Positions 23,020 to 31,204 of a stretch of DNA of 39,628 nt are shown here, in pieces (position 1 is the first letter of the stretch; each line of letters begins with the position of its first letter). The translations under genes and the position numbers were made by a program. Source of the DNA: Gammaproteobacteria bacterium (GTDB lineage Bacteria; Pseudomonadota; Gammaproteobacteria; Methylococcales; DRLZ01); assembly GCA_022600935.1 (NCBI GenBank), contig JAHZJL010000240.1, forward strand, positions 1 through 39,628. The letters are read 5' to 3'. The notes under the pieces are model-generated. The model made no database searches. It was not told the DNA's origin and worked only from the letters and a program-made list of their open reading frames with translations.

Positions 23020-23931
23020 GTGAATGTGATGAAATACCGTGTTTTTATTCACACTAATCATAAACAACACATTGGTGCTTTGGTCGCCAAATATTCCATT
23101 GAACGCAATTCCAGGCATAACGACCGGTTTGATGTCCAGTTTATTCACACTAAAGATCATTCATTTTTACATGCCAGAGAAGGTCAGTATTATCTGAGAG
23201 CAGGGCAACGCCGACTCTGGTTAAATGATGATTTGCAATCGTTTACGCCATTGCGTTTTATGCCGCCAGAATTAATGGGATACGAGGGCAGGGCAGTGGT
23301 GATGGATCCTGATATTTTTGCAGTCGGTGATATCTGGGAATTACTGTCCCGTGATATGCAGGGATCGGCAATCATGTGCCGAACTCGTGCAGGTCGAAAA
23401 GGTCGGAGTGGTGCGCTTGCCAGCAGTGTAATGTTATTGGATTGTGCAAAGCTCAAAAGCTGGAATTGCGCACAGCAATTTAACGAAATGTTCGAATTCA
23501 AGCGTGATTACATGCCCTGGATCGGCTTGAAGCTGGAGCAGCGTGACAACATCAGCTTGTTCGAAAATTACTGGAATGATTTTGATCAACTCAATGATCA
23601 AACTAAATTGCTGCATAACACCAAACGCAAAACCCAACCCTGGAAAACCGGTCTGCCAGTTGATTACCGCCCGGCTGAAAACGAAGCCAAATGGTCCCCA
23701 TTGTTATGGGTTAAAAAAGCCAGAAGAGCTTTTTTCGGTGAATACGGATTACTCGGACACTATAAACCTCATCCAGACCCGGCACAGGAAGCATTTTTCT
23801 TCGGATTACTCAAGGAATGTTTAGAGCGTGGGATCGTTACAGAAGCGATGTTACAAACTGAAATGAGCCAGAACAACGTCCGCCACGATGCATTTCAGGT
23901 ATTGGAGCGTACCCAGCCACTGGCTGCTTAA
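23020..23931 (+). CDS. GT8-like glycosyltransferase-fold protein
   Basis: DxD-like VVMDPDIFAVGDIWEL, SSVMLLDCAKLKSWN, LLHNTKRKTQPWKTG resemble the order of GT8 motifs. Confidence 0.55.
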   Translation: MNVMKYRVFIHTNHKQHIGALVAKYSIERNSRHNDRFDVQFIHTKDHSFLHAREGQYYLRAGQRRLWLNDDLQSFTPLRFMPPELMGYEGRAVVMDPDIFAVGDIWELLSRDMQGSAIMCRTRAGRKGRSGALASSVMLLDCAKLKSWNCAQQFNEMFEFKRDYMPWIGLKLEQRDNISLFENYWNDFDQLNDQTKLLHNTKRKTQPWKTGLPVDYRPAENEAKWSPLLWVKKARRAFFGEYGLLGHYKPHPDPAQEAFFFGLLKECLERGIVTEAMLQTEMSQNNVRHDAFQVLERTQPLAA

Positions 23932-23939
23932 CCAGGATA

Positions 23940-24125
23940 CTAACCGGCTAACACCTCAGAATATCTCCTGGAGCCAGGATTTATCGGGATTAATCCCTTT
24001 TCCTGATTCCTGAAACAGATCAATTCCACATTGCAATCAAATTTTCCCGCCCACAGATCCGGCTGACAGTTCACTTTTTCCTGCTGCTGACAACCACTCG
24101 TTAGTGACTGAACTAAACTTAACAC
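23940..24125 (-). CDS. possible small Cys-rich lipoprotein, or a decayed ORF
   Basis: 61 aa MLSLVQSLTSGCQQQEKVNCQPDLWAGKFDCNVELICF; weak lipobox-like SGC; divergent from 24147. Confidence 0.3.
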   Translation of the reverse strand: MLSLVQSLTSGCQQQEKVNCQPDLWAGKFDCNVELICFRNQEKGLIPINPGSRRYSEVLAG

Positions 24126-24146
24126 TGGTCAAGAACGAGGTGTCAG

Positions 24147-24912
24147 ATGTTAAACAAATGTCCGAAGTGCGAGCACTCACAATCCAGAGACAATATCAGT
24201 TGTGAATCCTGTGAAATTGTTTTTGAGAAATATTATAAATATCATTCCGAGCAAACCAATCAAATCCGCTATCAACCAGACCAGGATACTGACTCACAAG
24301 ATTTAATATTTGAAGTAGACAGTCTCTATTCTCAAATCAAACAAATTATTTTACCTGAGCCCAGCGAACGACCGTTCTTTATTGGGAGAGCGTTATTACT
24401 GTTAGTCTTCGTGGTCTGGGGAGTGCGTTTAATGTCAACCAGCATTGCCAGTAACGCTGTTGGTGAGTCATTTTTACACATGATCAACCTCCCCATTCCA
24501 TGAAGCCGGGCATGTTATCTTTAGCCCGTTTGGCTCATTCATCCAATCACTGGGAGGTACACTCGGGCAAATACTGATGCCTTCAATCTGCACAGTCGTC
24601 TTGTTGATCAGGCACAATGACGCATTTGGCGCAAGCATCACATTCTGGTGGGTGGCAGAGAATTTTCTTGATATTGCGCCTTATATCAATGACGCAAGAG
24701 CCGGTATTTTACCTTTAATAGGTGGTAATTTCGGCCACACAGCCCCATACGGGTTTCATGACTGGGAATATCTGCTGACTGAAACCGGGCTGATCAATTA
24801 TGACCATCAAATCGCTTCCCTGTCTTTTTTTAGTGGTTCAGTCCTGATGATTTTAAGTTACATTTGGACGGCAACATTGCTGTATCGTGAATATCAACTG
24901 TCAAATACGTGA
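24147..24912 (+). pseudogene. zinc-ribbon membrane protein with HEAGH (M50-like) motif, interrupted by a frameshift at about 24495-24501
   Basis: ORF 24147-24503 (CPKCEHSQSRDNISCESCEIVFEKYY..HMINLPIP*) and ORF 24577-24912 are joined by removing one C: INLPI-HEAGHVIFSPFGSFIQSLGGTLGQILMPSICTVVLL. Confidence 0.75.
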
Positions 24913-25009
24913 TTTATTCAATTGATAACAGAAAAAGAGTCTAAACAAACAAAGATTTTTTGACTGCGTTCAAATTGACAGTTTTTATGCATGCGAATAC
25001 AGAGCAAAT

Positions 25010-25444
25010 TTATACTGGAGCCAGAATCAAAAAAACAATGCCAAGAAGAAATGCGTTATAAAAACAAAGATCCGTGATATAGCGAGTGTAAATATGACGA
25101 TTTGTCAGTCCAAATACGCGACAATTGTATTCGTTAACATCCTGTTGTTGGACATATTGCTTCAGAAATCCTGGCATGTGTCTGACTAAAACCCAAAGAC
25201 ACATTGCATGAAGCGCACTCAACAACAATATAAAGCATGACATTAATATCGGGTGACACGCTCTTTGAATGAATTCGACAGTTGATGTATTAAAAATTCT
25301 GATATAGCCAACGACTATTAGGGTCAATAGAACAATGCAGCAGAAGGTAATATGAATCACGTAATAGCGTGAAACCAACTTGCTATATATTCCATCCATA
25401 TTAATTGACCTGACTATATGAAACGGGTGATTTATAACCAACAC
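25010..25444 (-). CDS. hypothetical multi-TM membrane protein
   Basis: 144 aa with three to four hydrophobic segments. Confidence 0.55.
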   Translation of the reverse strand: MLVINHPFHIVRSINMDGIYSKLVSRYYVIHITFCCIVLLTLIVVGYIRIFNTSTVEFIQRACHPILMSCFILLLSALHAMCLWVLVRHMPGFLKQYVQQQDVNEYNCRVFGLTNRHIYTRYITDLCFYNAFLLGIVFLILAPV

Positions 25445-25649
25445 GTCTTATTATATCTTAATTGCATCAATTATGCATGTACTACGATTCAATCCTTAAA
25501 ATACAAACGTTAAATTTACTTTAACTTATTTATTTTGTTACACTTTTAATTCCATTAATGAATTCAATATATCATTTTCATCTGGTGTCGAATATATTTT
25601 AATGTCAGATTGATTTTGTTATAATCATTTGAAAAATATGAATTTATCC

Positions 25650-25689
25650 AACTAAACAACCATCGGCTTTGGCTGATGGTTGTTTAGTT
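25650..25689. repeat. perfect 15-bp inverted repeat, long hairpin
   Basis: aactaaacaaccatc-ggctttggct-gatggttgtttagtt; arms are exact reverse complements. Confidence 0.85.
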
Positions 25690-25813
25690 AAGGGAATTTT
25701 CAATCACTTAAGCAATACATTCTAAGCAACAAAGTCAGCATATTTTACGGGCATTTTAGCCAGCACATGATACGTATTTGCTAACAGGTTTGAATGGCTC
25801 AAGCTTGAAGATA

Positions 25814-26305
25814 TTAACCTGCTCTGTCACGCAAGCTTTTGGATATTTTGAGAAAAAAGAATGACGCCAGCAAATAGAGTATACCCAGGCTGATGGCAAT
25901 AATTGGTACCCATTGAATACTGTCTTTCAGGATGCTTTTCGATAAGAAGATCACTGAAAAATGACTCAGTGACAAAAAGGCCATGAAGTTGCTTAAATAT
26001 TTGATGAGTCTGGCCAGTTTTCCAAGCACAGCTTTGTTTTGCATAGACGTTGTTGTCTGTGCGTCTGTAGCGTTCTCCTGTTTTTTCTTTTTCTCATTTT
26101 TCGAGCGCTCCCGGGCTTTTGCTTTTTCCTGTTTTTTGTAAGCTTCAATGCCTTTGGCAATACCCTGGGTGATCAGTTTTGTTTCACTTTTGGTCTGCCC
26201 TGGAGCCTGAGTGGCATTGGCAATTTTCTCAGCTTCTTCCTTGATAGACTGAGCGGCTTGTGCTTCAAATGATTGAGTGTTTTCTGACTGTTTATTTTTA
26301 CTCAT
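25814..26305 (-). CDS. DUF2956-like protein
   Basis: AEKIANATQAPGQTKSETKLITQGIAKGIEAYKKQEKAKARERSK, then C-terminal TM segments. Confidence 0.7.
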   Translation of the reverse strand: MSKNKQSENTQSFEAQAAQSIKEEAEKIANATQAPGQTKSETKLITQGIAKGIEAYKKQEKAKARERSKNEKKKKQENATDAQTTTSMQNKAVLGKLARLIKYLSNFMAFLSLSHFSVIFLSKSILKDSIQWVPIIAISLGILYLLASFFFLKISKSLRDRAG

Positions 26306-26566
26306 TATTACACCTGTCTGTAAAGGATTTTAATTTTAGGTGTCAATTTAAGACAACTCTAGTGTATCGCGAATTGATGATAATTCATCGAAGCAATGCA
26401 AGATACAAAGGGTCTTAATGGAATTCATTGCCTGTCAACAAGAGCAAGACTAAGGAGAAGATTTGCAAACTTTATGCAATTTCAATGGTTATGGCTATCA
26501 TTGGCCTCCAACAACTCGATATAATAACCAGTTTTTCAAAAATTATACTATACCAGCGGAAAATCA

Positions 26567-29500
26567 ATGAGTAAGCTATCAGTGCGCTCCGAGTTAATTG
26601 TGGAATTGCTTGGACAACGAATATTAATTCTGGATGGTGCAATGGGCACCATGATTCAGCGTTACAAGCTGGAAGAAAATGATTACCGGGGAGAGCGATT
26701 TGCTGACTGGCATTCGGATCTAAAAGGCAATAACGATTTATTGTCGTTGACTCGACCGGATATCATTCAATCGATCCATCGTGCATATCTTGAGGCTGGC
26801 GCTGACATTGTAGAAACCAATACATTCAATGCCACCAGTATTGCCATGGCAGATTATTCAATGGAACATCTGGTTCGGGAAATTAATGTCGAATCGGCAC
26901 GATTGGCCAGAGTTGTTGCTGATGATCTCACTGAAAATCAACCGGATAAACCGCGATTTGTAGCAGGTGTATTAGGTCCAACTAACCGCACTGCTTCGAT
27001 TTCGCCGGATGTCAACGATCCTGGCTATCGCAACATTGATTTCGATACGCTGGTTGAATCGTATACAGAAGCGATTGATGGTTTGATCGAAGGTGGCGCT
27101 GATCTGCTGTTGGTTGAAACCGTGTTTGATACGCTCAATGCAAAAGCGGCTTTGTTTGCGATTGACAGTTATTTTGAAGCCCATTCAATCCGCTTACCGA
27201 TCATGATTTCCGGAACAATCACCGATGCATCGGGGCGCACCTTGACTGGTCAGACTGGAGAAGCGTTCTGGAATTCCCTGAATCATTGTAATCCGTTGTC
27301 ATTTGGCTTGAACTGTGCGTTGGGCGCAAAGGAATTACGTCCACATATTGAAGAATTCTCTGCAATCTGCAATACCCATGTTTCAGCGCATCCGAATGCC
27401 GGGTTACCCAATGAATTTGGCGAATACGACGAGACTCCGGAAAATATGGCAGCTGATGTCGAGGACTGGGCTGCCAATGGGTTTCTCAATATCATCGGTG
27501 GTTGCTGTGGCAGTACACCCGATCATATCAAGGCGATTGCTGAAGCTGTCGCGAAATACCCCCCCAGGCAACTCCCTGAAATTCCCAAAGCCTGCCGATT
27601 GTCCGGTTTAGAAGCACAGAACATCGAAAAAGACAGTTTGTTTGTTAATATCGGCGAGCGAACCAATGTGACCGGCTCAGCACGATTTCGAAAACTGATC
27701 GAAGCGGAAGATTATGAAGCCGCTTTGGAAGTCGCCTTGCAACAGGTCGAAAATGGCGCTCAAATCATTGATGTCAATGTTGATGAGGGCATGCTGGATT
27801 CCAAACAAGTTATGGTGCGTTTTCTCAATCTGCTGGCCTCTGAACCTGAAATTTCCAAAATCCCGGTAATGATCGATTCCTCCAAATGGGAAGTGATTGA
27901 AGCCGGACTTAAATGCGTTCAGGGCAAATCTGTGGTGAATTCGATTTCCATGAAAGAGGGTGAAGACATTTTCCGCCATCAAGCCCGATTGATTCGTCGT
28001 TATGGCGCAGCCGCAGTGATTATGGCGTTTGATGAGGAAGGCCAGGCCGATACCTGCGAACGCAAAGTCGAAATCTGCACACGCGCATACAAGATACTGA
28101 CTGAGGAGCTCGGTTTTCCTCCAGAAGATATTATCTTCGACCCTAATATATTCGCTGTCGCGACAGGTATCGAGGAGCATAATCGTTATGGCCTGGATTT
28201 TATCAATGCTGTTGAAATCATTAAACAAACGCTTCCCCATGCCTTAACGTCTGGTGGCGTGTCCAATGTTTCGTTCTCATTTCGCGGTAACAATTTTATG
28301 CGTGAGGCGATTCATGCGGTGTTTTTATACCATGCAATCCGGGTCGGGTTTGACATGGGAATTGTCAATGCTGGCCAATTGTCAATTTACGAGGATATCC
28401 CGGAAAAACTTAGAGATTGTATCGAAGATGTGATACTGGCACGTGATGCTGATGCGACCGAACACCTATTGGTGCTGGCAGAATCGTATCGGAATAAATC
28501 GTCCAGACAAGACGATCAGACTGATCTGGAATGGCGTCAGTGGCCTGTCGAAAAACGGATGGAGCATGCTCTGGTAAAAGGGATTACGGAATACATTGAG
28601 GTGGACACTGAGGAAGCGCGTATTGAGCTGAACAGCCCGTTAAGCGTCATAGAAGGTCCATTGATGGCTGGAATGAATGTAGTCGGGGATTTGTTTGGAG
28701 CGGGTAAGATGTTTTTACCTCAAGTCGTTAAATCTGCCAGAGTCATGAAAAAAGCAGTCGCGTATTTGATGCCGTTTATGGAGCAGGATCAGCACAGTGA
28801 CAATCAATCTGCCGGAAAAATACTGATGGCGACTGTTAAAGGTGATGTACACGATATTGGAAAGAATATCGTTGCCGTAGTGATGCAATGCAATAACTAT
28901 GAAGTACTTGACCTGGGCGTCATGGTTCCTTGTGAAAAAATCCTCAAGGTGGCACGAGATGAAAACGTTGATATGATCGGTTTGAGCGGTTTGATTACCC
29001 CGTCGCTTGATGAAATGGTCCATGTCGCCAAAGAAATGCAACGCCAGGAGTTTAGTATTCCATTATTGATTGGCGGTGCGACAACTTCGCGCATTCATAC
29101 AGCGGTCAAGATTGATCCAAATTATAAACAACCTGTGGTGTATGTTACGGATGCATCACGCAGCGTAGGTGTGGCATCCGCTCTGTTAAGTGACAGCAAG
29201 CAAGATTATCAGACAAAAATTCAACAGGAATACGAGCAGCTCAGAACCCGTCATGCCGGCCGTAAATCATCGGTAAAACAACTCAGCCTGGACAAAGCAC
29301 GCAACAATGCAAAGAAAACTGAGTGGTCGAAATATCAACCGGTTAAACCACACATATCCGGAACAAAGGTTTTTGATTCGTATAGTCTGGGAGACATCGC
29401 TGAATATATCGATTGGTCACCGTTTTTTCAAACCTGGGAATTGGCTGGAAGCTACCCAAAAATTCTCGATGATGACATCGTTGGCAAACAGGCAGCAAGT

Positions 29501-30256
29501 CTGTTTGAGGATGCGCAAAACATGTTGAAGCAGATTATAGATGAACAGTGGTTAACAGCACGAGCAGTCATCGGTTTTTTCCCGGCCGCAGGGCAGGGTG
29601 ACGATGTGTTGATCTATAATGATGAGACCAGAAAACAGGTTGGCGAGACCCTGTTTTTCCTGCGTCAGCAGGCTGACAAGCCGCCTGGTCAGGCCAATCA
29701 CTGCCTGGCCGATCTGGTTGCACCAAATGGCAAAGGCGATTACATTGGTGGTTTTGCAGTAACCACAGGGATCGGCATTGAAGAGCATTTGCAGAAATTC
29801 GAGCTGGAACATAATGATTATGATTCGATCATGCTTAAGGCGTTGGCCGATCGACTGGCTGAAGCATTTGCAGAATTAATGCACCAGCGGGTCAGAACCG
29901 AGTTCTGGGGATATGTTAAAGACGAATCACTCGGCAGGCAGGAATTAATCAAGGAAAAATATCTCGGTATCCGGCCTGCACCAGGTTATCCGGCCTGTCC
30001 GGATCATACCGAAAAAACCACATTATTCAAACTATTAAATGTCGAACAATCCATTGGCATCGAGCTAACTGACGGATATGCCATGTATCCAGCGTCTTCA
30101 GTGAGTGGATGGTATTTTTCACATCCTGAATCACGTTATTTCAATGTCGGGCGGATTGCCAAAGATCAGGTTGAAGATTATTCACTGCGTAAACGTCAAT
30201 CAACGACTGATACTGAGCGTCATTTGGCTTCAATATTAAGTTATGATCCTGATTAA
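26567..30256 (+). CDS. metH: cobalamin-dependent methionine synthase
   Basis: [38 protein letters not shown]-terminal activation domain [19 protein letters not shown]. Confidence 0.99.
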   Translation: MSKLSVRSELIVELLGQRILILDGAMGTMIQRYKLEENDYRGERFADWHSDLKGNNDLLSLTRPDIIQSIHRAYLEAGADIVETNTFNATSIAMADYSMEHLVREINVESARLARVVADDLTENQPDKPRFVAGVLGPTNRTASISPDVNDPGYRNIDFDTLVESYTEAIDGLIEGGADLLLVETVFDTLNAKAALFAIDSYFEAHSIRLPIMISGTITDASGRTLTGQTGEAFWNSLNHCNPLSFGLNCALGAKELRPHIEEFSAICNTHVSAHPNAGLPNEFGEYDETPENMAADVEDWAANGFLNIIGGCCGSTPDHIKAIAEAVAKYPPRQLPEIPKACRLSGLEAQNIEKDSLFVNIGERTNVTGSARFRKLIEAEDYEAALEVALQQVENGAQIIDVNVDEGMLDSKQVMVRFLNLLASEPEISKIPVMIDSSKWEVIEAGLKCVQGKSVVNSISMKEGEDIFRHQARLIRRYGAAAVIMAFDEEGQADTCERKVEICTRAYKILTEELGFPPEDIIFDPNIFAVATGIEEHNRYGLDFINAVEIIKQTLPHALTSGGVSNVSFSFRGNNFMREAIHAVFLYHAIRVGFDMGIVNAGQLSIYEDIPEKLRDCIEDVILARDADATEHLLVLAESYRNKSSRQDDQTDLEWRQWPVEKRMEHALVKGITEYIEVDTEEARIELNSPLSVIEGPLMAGMNVVGDLFGAGKMFLPQVVKSARVMKKAVAYLMPFMEQDQHSDNQSAGKILMATVKGDVHDIGKNIVAVVMQCNNYEVLDLGVMVPCEKILKVARDENVDMIGLSGLITPSLDEMVHVAKEMQRQEFSIPLLIGGATTSRIHTAVKIDPNYKQPVVYVTDASRSVGVASALLSDSKQDYQTKIQQEYEQLRTRHAGRKSSVKQLSLDKARNNAKKTEWSKYQPVKPHISGTKVFDSYSLGDIAEYIDWSPFFQTWELAGSYPKILDDDIVGKQAASLFEDAQNMLKQIIDEQWLTARAVIGFFPAAGQGDDVLIYNDETRKQVGETLFFLRQQADKPPGQANHCLADLVAPNGKGDYIGGFAVTTGIGIEEHLQKFELEHNDYDSIMLKALADRLAEAFAELMHQRVRTEFWGYVKDESLGRQELIKEKYLGIRPAPGYPACPDHTEKTTLFKLLNVEQSIGIELTDGYAMYPASSVSGWYFSHPESRYFNVGRIAKDQVEDYSLRKRQSTTDTERHLASILSYDPD

Positions 30257-30304
30257 CTCCAGTTCCAGGACGATAACCGTTAACAACAATCAATCACTGT
30301 CTGC

Positions 30305-30580
30305 ATGACAACACCGATGACTCAACAGATAGTCCTTTATGGAACTGAAGGTTGTCATTTATGCGATGAAGCCAGAGATATTCTGGATATGGAATTAGCT
30401 GGGAACAACAGGAATATCGACTATCCCTATATTGATATTGTTGAAAATGATGAATTGCTGGAACGTTATGGACAATCAATTCCTGTGATACAGTTCATAA
30501 AATCCGGCCATGAGCTATTCTGGCCATTCGATATTAACGATGTAAGGAGTTTTTTAAGAAAAGAGATAGAGGATGGTTAA
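30305..30580 (+). CDS. glutaredoxin family protein
   Basis: LYGTEGCHLCDEARDIL; DIVENDELLERYGQSIPVIQF. Confidence 0.85.
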   Translation: MTTPMTQQIVLYGTEGCHLCDEARDILDMELAGNNRNIDYPYIDIVENDELLERYGQSIPVIQFIKSGHELFWPFDINDVRSFLRKEIEDG

Positions 30581-30688
30581 CTATAGTCGTAACTGATTGA
30601 ATATTAGAATAATATTATGAAGTTAACTGATAATAAAAAATGTAAATTGCCGCACATCCAAGCGCTGTTCAGCTTGGATTAACTAAAG

Positions 30689-30705
30689 TGCGACAATTTG
30701 CCACA
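30689..30705 (+). promoter_or_regulatory. upstream direct-repeat element of sRNA copy 1
   Basis: TGCGACA-ATT-TGCCACA; 19-nt TGCGACAATTTGCCACATT is identical in copy 2, 22 nt between the repeat and TATAAT in both. Confidence 0.65.
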
Positions 30706-30727
30706 TTTTCTATTGGCAGTGAATTGC

Positions 30728-30733
30728 TATAAT
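30728..30733 (+). promoter_or_regulatory. -10 box of sRNA copy 1
   Basis: TGCTATAAT (extended -10), 7 nt before the conserved GACTGAGTT. Confidence 0.7.
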
Positions 30734-30740
30734 TACTATC

Positions 30741-30834
30741 GACTGAGTTGAAGCAATATTATTTTTGTTGCTTCTTTGCACGAAAGTGCATTTCCTCCTC
30801 TTGATGGCAGGGCGAAAGCTCTGTCATTTTTTTT
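30741..30834 (+). ncRNA. putative small RNA, copy 1 (about 94 nt)
   Basis: GACTGAGTT start; stem GAAGCAA/TTGCTTC; GCAC-GAAA-GTGC hairpin; open TTTCCTCCTCTTG; terminator TGGCAGGG..CTCTGTCATTTTTTTT; near-identical second copy downstream. Confidence 0.8.
30804..30834 (+). terminator. intrinsic terminator of sRNA copy 1
   Basis: ATGGCAGGG-cgaaag-CTCTGTCAT then T-tract; two G-U pairs. Confidence 0.8.
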
Positions 30835-30871
30835 GTCTTTTTTTCAGCTCAGGCTGTATTGCCTGATCTCA

Positions 30872-30888
30872 TGCGACAATTTGCCACA
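30872..30888 (+). promoter_or_regulatory. upstream direct-repeat element of sRNA copy 2
   Basis: TGCGACA-ATT-TGCCACA, identical to copy 1. Confidence 0.65.
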
Positions 30889-30910
30889 TTCCATCTTTTT
30901 TTTCAATTGT

Positions 30911-30916
30911 TATAAT
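30911..30916 (+). promoter_or_regulatory. -10 box of sRNA copy 2
   Basis: TGTTATAAT (extended -10), 7 nt before the conserved GACTGAGTT. Confidence 0.7.
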
Positions 30917-30923
30917 TTTAACC

Positions 30924-31012
30924 GACTGAGTTAGAGCAATGTGAATTGCTTGTTTGCACGAAAGTGCATTTCCTCCTCTTGGTGGCAGGGTTGGGAAACC
31001 CTGTCATTTTTT
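30924..31012 (+). ncRNA. putative small RNA, copy 2 (about 89 nt)
   Basis: GACTGAGTT start; stem AGCAAT-GTGA-ATTGCT; GCAC-GAAA-GTGC; TTTCCTCCTCTTG; terminator TGGCAGGGTT..AACCCTGTCATTTTTT. Confidence 0.8.
30983..31012 (+). terminator. intrinsic terminator of sRNA copy 2
   Basis: TGGCAGGGTT-ggga-AACCCTGTCA then TTTTTT; loop-proximal stem differs from copy 1 with pairing kept. Confidence 0.85.
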
Positions 31013-31142
31013 ATCTTTTCAAGATTCAGTTGTTCGATTGAGAAAGGGCAAGTGAATTCAGCTCATGATCTGCCAGTTCTTGTTTTATTGTGCTGGCTCG
31101 ATTCCATAAGAAATTGAATACTTATGTACGTTTAGCAAATAG

Positions 31143-31160
31143 CCTCCTCTTGACAGCAGG
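31143..31160 (+). repeat. degenerate third trace of the sRNA repeat
   Basis: CCTCCTCTTGacaGCAGGG matches CCTCCTCTTGRTGGCAGGG of copies 1 and 2; spacing 171 nt versus 178 nt between copies 1 and 2. Confidence 0.6.
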
Positions 31161-31204
31161 GTAATATATTCAATATTAAACTGCTTGACAGAAAACACCT
31201 GCCC

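Noticed and set aside
26306-26566. Cobalamin or SAM riboswitch upstream of metH
   Set aside because: The 260-nt leader shows no recognisable B12-box or SAM-I core; only a weak GATGA-TAAT-TCATC palindrome.
30689-30890. Sigma-54 (-24/-12) promoter on the opposite strand: ATGTGGCAAATTGTCGCA
   Set aside because: GG-to-GC spacing is one base short of the sigma-54 consensus, and conserved TATAAT boxes point to the plus strand.
30690-31012. CRISPR or insertion-element repeat as explanation of the tandem units
   Set aside because: Only two good units of about 180 bp with internal divergence, no direct-repeat/spacer pattern, no transposase and no target duplication.
30741-31012. CsrB/RsmZ-type CsrA-sponge RNA
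   Set aside because: Loops are GAAA and GTGA, not GGA; the conserved open segment is CCTCC, the complement of GGAGG.
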